A stretch of DNA of 36,201 nucleotides from Halieaceae bacterium UBA4438 (GTDB taxonomy: Bacteria > Pseudomonadota > Gammaproteobacteria > Pseudomonadales > Halieaceae), in NCBI GenBank assembly GCA_002390485.1, contig DGPO01000024.1:1-36201 (forward strand). The letters run 5' to 3'. This document shows positions 33,413-36,201 of this stretch, piece after piece; position 1 is the first letter of the stretch; the number at the start of each line of letters is the position of its first letter. Made by a program: the position numbers and the translations under genes. Under the pieces are notes generated by a model. That model was not told the origin of the DNA. It searched no databases and was given only the letters and a program-made list of their open reading frames with translations.

Positions 33413-34474
33413 GTGATAGAGACCGATCGATTGGTAGCGGGAGGAACGACGGACAGTCGTGAGACTGTTTTAGACCGGGCTGTCCGGCCACAAACCCTAG
33501 AGGACTACATTGGTCAGTCTGCGGTTAAAGAGCAAATGGATATTTTTTTATCGGCCGCAAAAGGACGCGGTGAACCGCTCGACCACACGCTTATTTTTGG
33601 TCCCCCCGGTCTGGGTAAAACAACGCTTGCCAGTATTATTGCCAATGAAATGGGCGTACAGCTTAAGACAACCAGCGGCCCGGTGCTTGAAAAAGCGGGC
33701 GATGTCGCGGCCATCATGACGAATCTCGAGCCTAACGATGTTCTCTTTATTGATGAAATTCACAGACTGAGTCCCTACGTAGAGGAGATACTTTACCCTG
33801 CGATGGAGGATTTTCAGCTGGATATTATGATCGGCGAGGGACCTGCGGCACGTTCCATAAAATTGGATCTTCCGCCGTTTACGTTAGTCGGCGCTACGAC
33901 GCGCGCAGGACTATTAACATCGCCGCTCAGAGACCGGTTTGGGATTGTTCAGCGACTGGAGTTCTATGAAGTCGGCGACCTAAAGCGCATTGTATCGCGT
34001 GCTGCCAGCATTCTTTCTATCGATACTGACGACGCTGGAGCGCTCGAAATAGCGAAGCGCTCGCGAGGGACGCCGCGGATCGCAAACCGTTTGATGCGTC
34101 GCGTCAGAGATTATGCGCAAGTCAAAGGTGACGGCATTATTTCGAAGCCAATCGCCGAGGCGGCGCTTGATATGTTGAGTGTTGACGACCAAGGGTTTGA
34201 TCACCTCGACCGACGATTTTTGCTGGCGCTCATTGAGAAGTTTGAGGGCGGTCCCGTGGGCATTGACAGTTTGGCAGCTGCCCTGTCAGAAGAGCGAGGC
34301 ACCTTAGAAGATGTCATTGAGCCTTACCTGATTCAACAGGGGCTGATTATTCGCACGCCGCGCGGTCGCATTGTGACCCATGCAGGTTACCGGCACTTTG
34401 GATTGGCCGCGCCGCAGACGGTTGAGGCGGCCAGTAGCGTGTTGCAGGATCTCAGTGAGGGCTCGGATGACTGA
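33413..34474 (+). CDS. ruvB: Holliday-junction branch-migration ATPase RuvB
   Basis: A hexameric AAA+ motor that drives branch migration with RuvA. The 353-aa product has Walker [10 protein letters not shown] (63-71), Walker B FIDEIHRL (112-119), sensor 1 GATTRAG (160-166), Arg173 in PLRDRFG as arginine finger, and a C-terminal winged helix. The start is GTG at 33413, with AAGGA 7 nt upstream; the nearby ATG at 33404 meets a stop after three codons. It overlaps ybgC by 8 bp. Confidence 0.97.
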   Translation: MIETDRLVAGGTTDSRETVLDRAVRPQTLEDYIGQSAVKEQMDIFLSAAKGRGEPLDHTLIFGPPGLGKTTLASIIANEMGVQLKTTSGPVLEKAGDVAAIMTNLEPNDVLFIDEIHRLSPYVEEILYPAMEDFQLDIMIGEGPAARSIKLDLPPFTLVGATTRAGLLTSPLRDRFGIVQRLEFYEVGDLKRIVSRAASILSIDTDDAGALEIAKRSRGTPRIANRLMRRVRDYAQVKGDGIISKPIAEAALDMLSVDDQGFDHLDRRFLLALIEKFEGGPVGIDSLAAALSEERGTLEDVIEPYLIQQGLIIRTPRGRIVTHAGYRHFGLAAPQTVEAASSVLQDLSEGSDD

Positions 34475-34895
34475 ATACCGACTTCCCATTCGGGTCTATA
34501 TTGAGGATACAGACGCCGGTGGCATCGTGTATTACGTGAACTATTTGAAATACTTCGAGCGGGCGCGAACGGAACTTATTCGCGCCATGGGCGTCGATAA
34601 GACCGCGGTCATGGACGATGGATCGGTCTTTGTTGTGACCTCAGCGTCTATTGATTATCTAAAGCCGGCGCGTTTGGATGATTGTATTGAGGCCAGAGCG
34701 ACCGTGATCGCGTCGGGTGCGGCGAAGATTGAATTCGAGCAGGCTGTGGTGAGAGAGGGCGTTGAACTTGCGCGGGGGCGTGTGTCGGTGGCGCTCACAG
34801 AGGGTGCTTCAGGCCGACCTAAGCGTATGCCGGCCGCGTTGCGCGCGGCCCTGAAAGCGAATGAACACAAAGGCGAGGTAAATCATGACGGATGA
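34467..34895 (+). CDS. ybgC: Acyl-CoA thioesterase YbgC, Tol-Pal associated
   Basis: A hotdog-fold thioesterase found at the head of tol operons; acts on acyl-CoA or acyl-ACP. The 142-aa product has the signature [20 protein letters not shown] with the catalytic Asp near residue 15. I chose ATG 34467 because GAGG lies 7 nt upstream and the family begins there; the frame is open 29 codons further inside ruvB. It overlaps ruvB by 8 bp and tolQ by 11 bp. Confidence 0.95.
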   Translation: MTEYRLPIRVYIEDTDAGGIVYYVNYLKYFERARTELIRAMGVDKTAVMDDGSVFVVTSASIDYLKPARLDDCIEARATVIASGAAKIEFEQAVVREGVELARGRVSVALTEGASGRPKRMPAALRAALKANEHKGEVNHDG

Positions 34896-35589
34896 ACTGA
34901 GTGTTATTGAACTCATCATGGGTGCGAGTCTCACGGTAAAACTCGTCATGGCGACGCTGTTAGCGGCCTCCGTCGCCTCATGGTTCATGATTGTTCAACG
35001 CGTCATTATCTTGCAGAGGGCGAATGCTGAGTTGCTCGACTTTGAGGATCGCTTCTGGTCTGGAATGGATCTCGCTCAGCTTTACCGGGAGGGTTCAACC
35101 GCGATTGACGAGGGCTTTGACATCACGGGTGGTGAAGCGCTTTTTCGAGCAGGTTTTAAGGAATTCTCTAAGTTGTCGCGTCAAGAAAATATGGATGCTG
35201 ATGCCATGGTCGAAGGGTCACGTCGGGCTATGCGGGTCGCTTTGATGCGCGAGAGCGATCGATTAGAGCAACACTTGCCGTTCTTGGCGTCGGTGGGCTC
35301 GACCAGTCCGTATGTGGGCTTGTTTGGCACGGTGTGGGGCATTATGCATTCATTTAGAGGTCTGGCCACTAGCTCGCAGGCAACGCTTGCCGCCGTTGCT
35401 CCGGGCATTTCTGAGGCGCTGATTGCAACAGCCATGGGATTATTCGCCGCGATTCCTGCTGTGCTTGCCTACAATCGATTTGCAGCAAAGGTCGACGCGT
35501 TACTCAATCGGTACGAATCGTTTGTTGATGAGTTTTCCGGACTTTTACAGCGACAAAGTTACGCTCAAAAGCGAGATCAAGCGCAGTGA
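34885..35589 (+). CDS. tolQ: Tol-Pal proton channel protein TolQ
   Basis: Inner-membrane subunit that with TolR uses the proton gradient to drive TolA and keep the outer membrane attached during division. The 234-aa product has three membrane segments at about 18-40, 130-157 and 170-198, with the conserved GLFGTVWGIMHSF in the second and AATAMGL-type residues in the third. The ATG at 34885 lies inside ybgC. tolR overlaps its stop by 4 bp. Confidence 0.96.
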   Translation: MTDELSVIELIMGASLTVKLVMATLLAASVASWFMIVQRVIILQRANAELLDFEDRFWSGMDLAQLYREGSTAIDEGFDITGGEALFRAGFKEFSKLSRQENMDADAMVEGSRRAMRVALMRESDRLEQHLPFLASVGSTSPYVGLFGTVWGIMHSFRGLATSSQATLAAVAPGISEALIATAMGLFAAIPAVLAYNRFAAKVDALLNRYESFVDEFSGLLQRQSYAQKRDQAQ

Positions 35590-36005
35590 GACCGCGCCGA
35601 GCTATGGCTGAGATTAACGTCGTTCCTTACATCGACGTCATGCTGGTGTTGCTTGTGATTTTTATGGCGACGGCGCCACTGCTCATGCAGGGCGTCGAGG
35701 TCGACCTCCCAGATGCGAACTCAAGCCCTGTTTCAGACAGCGACGCGGAGCCCTTAATTGTGTCCATCGATGCTCAGGCAAAGCTGTATCTCAATTTGGG
35801 CGCCAGCGACGACCTTGCGCTGAATATCGAGACGGTCAAACAGCGCGTCGCGACGGTACTGAAACGCAATCCTGAAAAGGCAGTTATGGTTTGGGGTGAC
35901 GCGGCCGTACCTTACGGTGAGGTGGTTGCTCTTATGTCAGAACTCCAGGAGGCCGGTGCGCTGTCGGTGGGGTTGGTGACTGAGGCTCCTGCGAGACGAC
36001 AGTGA
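35586..36005 (+). CDS. tolR: Tol-Pal system protein TolR
   Basis: A single-pass partner of TolQ, of the ExbD/TolR family. The 139-aa product reads AEINVVPYIDVMLVLLVIFM with the proton-path Asp17, then GVEVDLPDA and a periplasmic domain ending AGALSVGLVTEA. The start is GTG at 35586, overlapping the tolQ stop (GTGA); ATG at 35604 would drop only the basic MRPRRA leader. It overlaps tolA in the same way. Confidence 0.95.
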   Translation: MRPRRAMAEINVVPYIDVMLVLLVIFMATAPLLMQGVEVDLPDANSSPVSDSDAEPLIVSIDAQAKLYLNLGASDDLALNIETVKQRVATVLKRNPEKAVMVWGDAAVPYGEVVALMSELQEAGALSVGLVTEAPARRQ

Positions 36006-36201
36006 ACTCTGATCGACTGCTTATTATTGGTATCCCCGCACTTGTCGCCGTGCTGGTGCATCTTTTTTTCGTGATTGTGATGGAGGGCGGATGGACCGTC
36101 GCGGCGCCAACTGTCTCAGCAAAGCCGCAGGTTATACAGGCATCGCTCGTGTCCTTGTCAAAGCCTGATCAGACGGTGGCAAAGCCCAGGTCAAAACCAA
36201 A
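36002..36201 (+). CDS. tolA: Tol-Pal protein TolA, N-terminal fragment
   Basis: The first 66 codons of tolA, cut by the right edge. GTG at 36002 overlaps the tolR stop (GTGA). The product begins MNSDRLLIIGIPALVAVLVH, with a single membrane helix (about 6-28) that in TolA contacts TolQR, followed by a Lys/Pro/Ser-rich start of the periplasmic stalk. The call rests mainly on position after tolQR and on the helix-then-stalk layout, since the C-terminal domain is not in the window. Confidence 0.85.
   Translation, partial: MNSDRLLIIGIPALVAVLVHLFFVIVMEGGWTVAAPTVSAKPQVIQASLVSLSKPDQTVAKPRSKP

Noticed and set aside
1..36201. CRISPR array, tRNA, rRNA, insertion sequence or prophage
   Set aside because: No regular spaced repeats, no cloverleaf noticed, no transposase or phage gene; all larger frames are chromosomal housekeeping genes.

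Overview
The window is a stretch of gammaproteobacterial core chromosome. It is densely packed with housekeeping genes. I see no insertion sequence, prophage, CRISPR array, rRNA or tRNA. NrdA with two ATP-cones, ArgF/ArgD, the proA-nadD-rsfS-rlmH-mrdA-rodA-mltB-rlpA-dacA-ybeD-lipB run, aspS-ruvCAB-ybgC-tolQRA and a Pseudomonas-like AspRS fit a marine gammaproteobacterium related to pseudomonads. The OM60/NOR5-Halieaceae or SAR92 area is my guess, from gene content alone. GTG and TTG starts and start/stop overlaps are unusually common.

Layout. 1-2155 (minus strand): 5' part of pckA, hslO (Hsp33), rpsT and a small membrane protein. 2229-5450 (plus): an acyltransferase and a DinG-type iron-sulfur helicase, ending at a strong bidirectional terminator. 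5568-12116 (minus): nrdB and nrdA, a 310-bp regulatory gap with candidate NrdR boxes and a perfect DnaA box, then argF and argD. 12226-13379: grxD (plus) converging on the bfd-bfr iron pair (minus), which has two candidate Fur boxes.

13470-24788 (plus) is one long run. It goes from proline and NAD synthesis (proA, nadD) through ribosome factors (rsfS, rlmH) to the cell-elongation and peptidoglycan genes (mrdA, rodA, mltB, rlpA, dacA), then ybeD, lipB and prfC. 24836-29448 (minus) carries a two-Cys glutathione peroxidase, a PuuA-like glutamine synthetase homologue, a LuxR-type regulator and proS. 29651-36201 (plus) carries an HU-like protein, an FmdB zinc ribbon, aspS, ruvC-ruvA-ruvB, ybgC, tolQ, tolR and the start of tolA.

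Nearly every gene is a recognisable family member with intact motifs. The least explained element is the LuxR-type regulator plus glutamine synthetase homologue. Between them lie two 16-bp operator-like repeats set 21 bp apart and a perfect 14-bp palindrome. Other items worth checking are the nrdAB control region, the paired Fur-like sites, His30 in AspRS (predicting a non-discriminating enzyme), and the absence of lipA and of a yebC-type gene from positions where relatives carry them.
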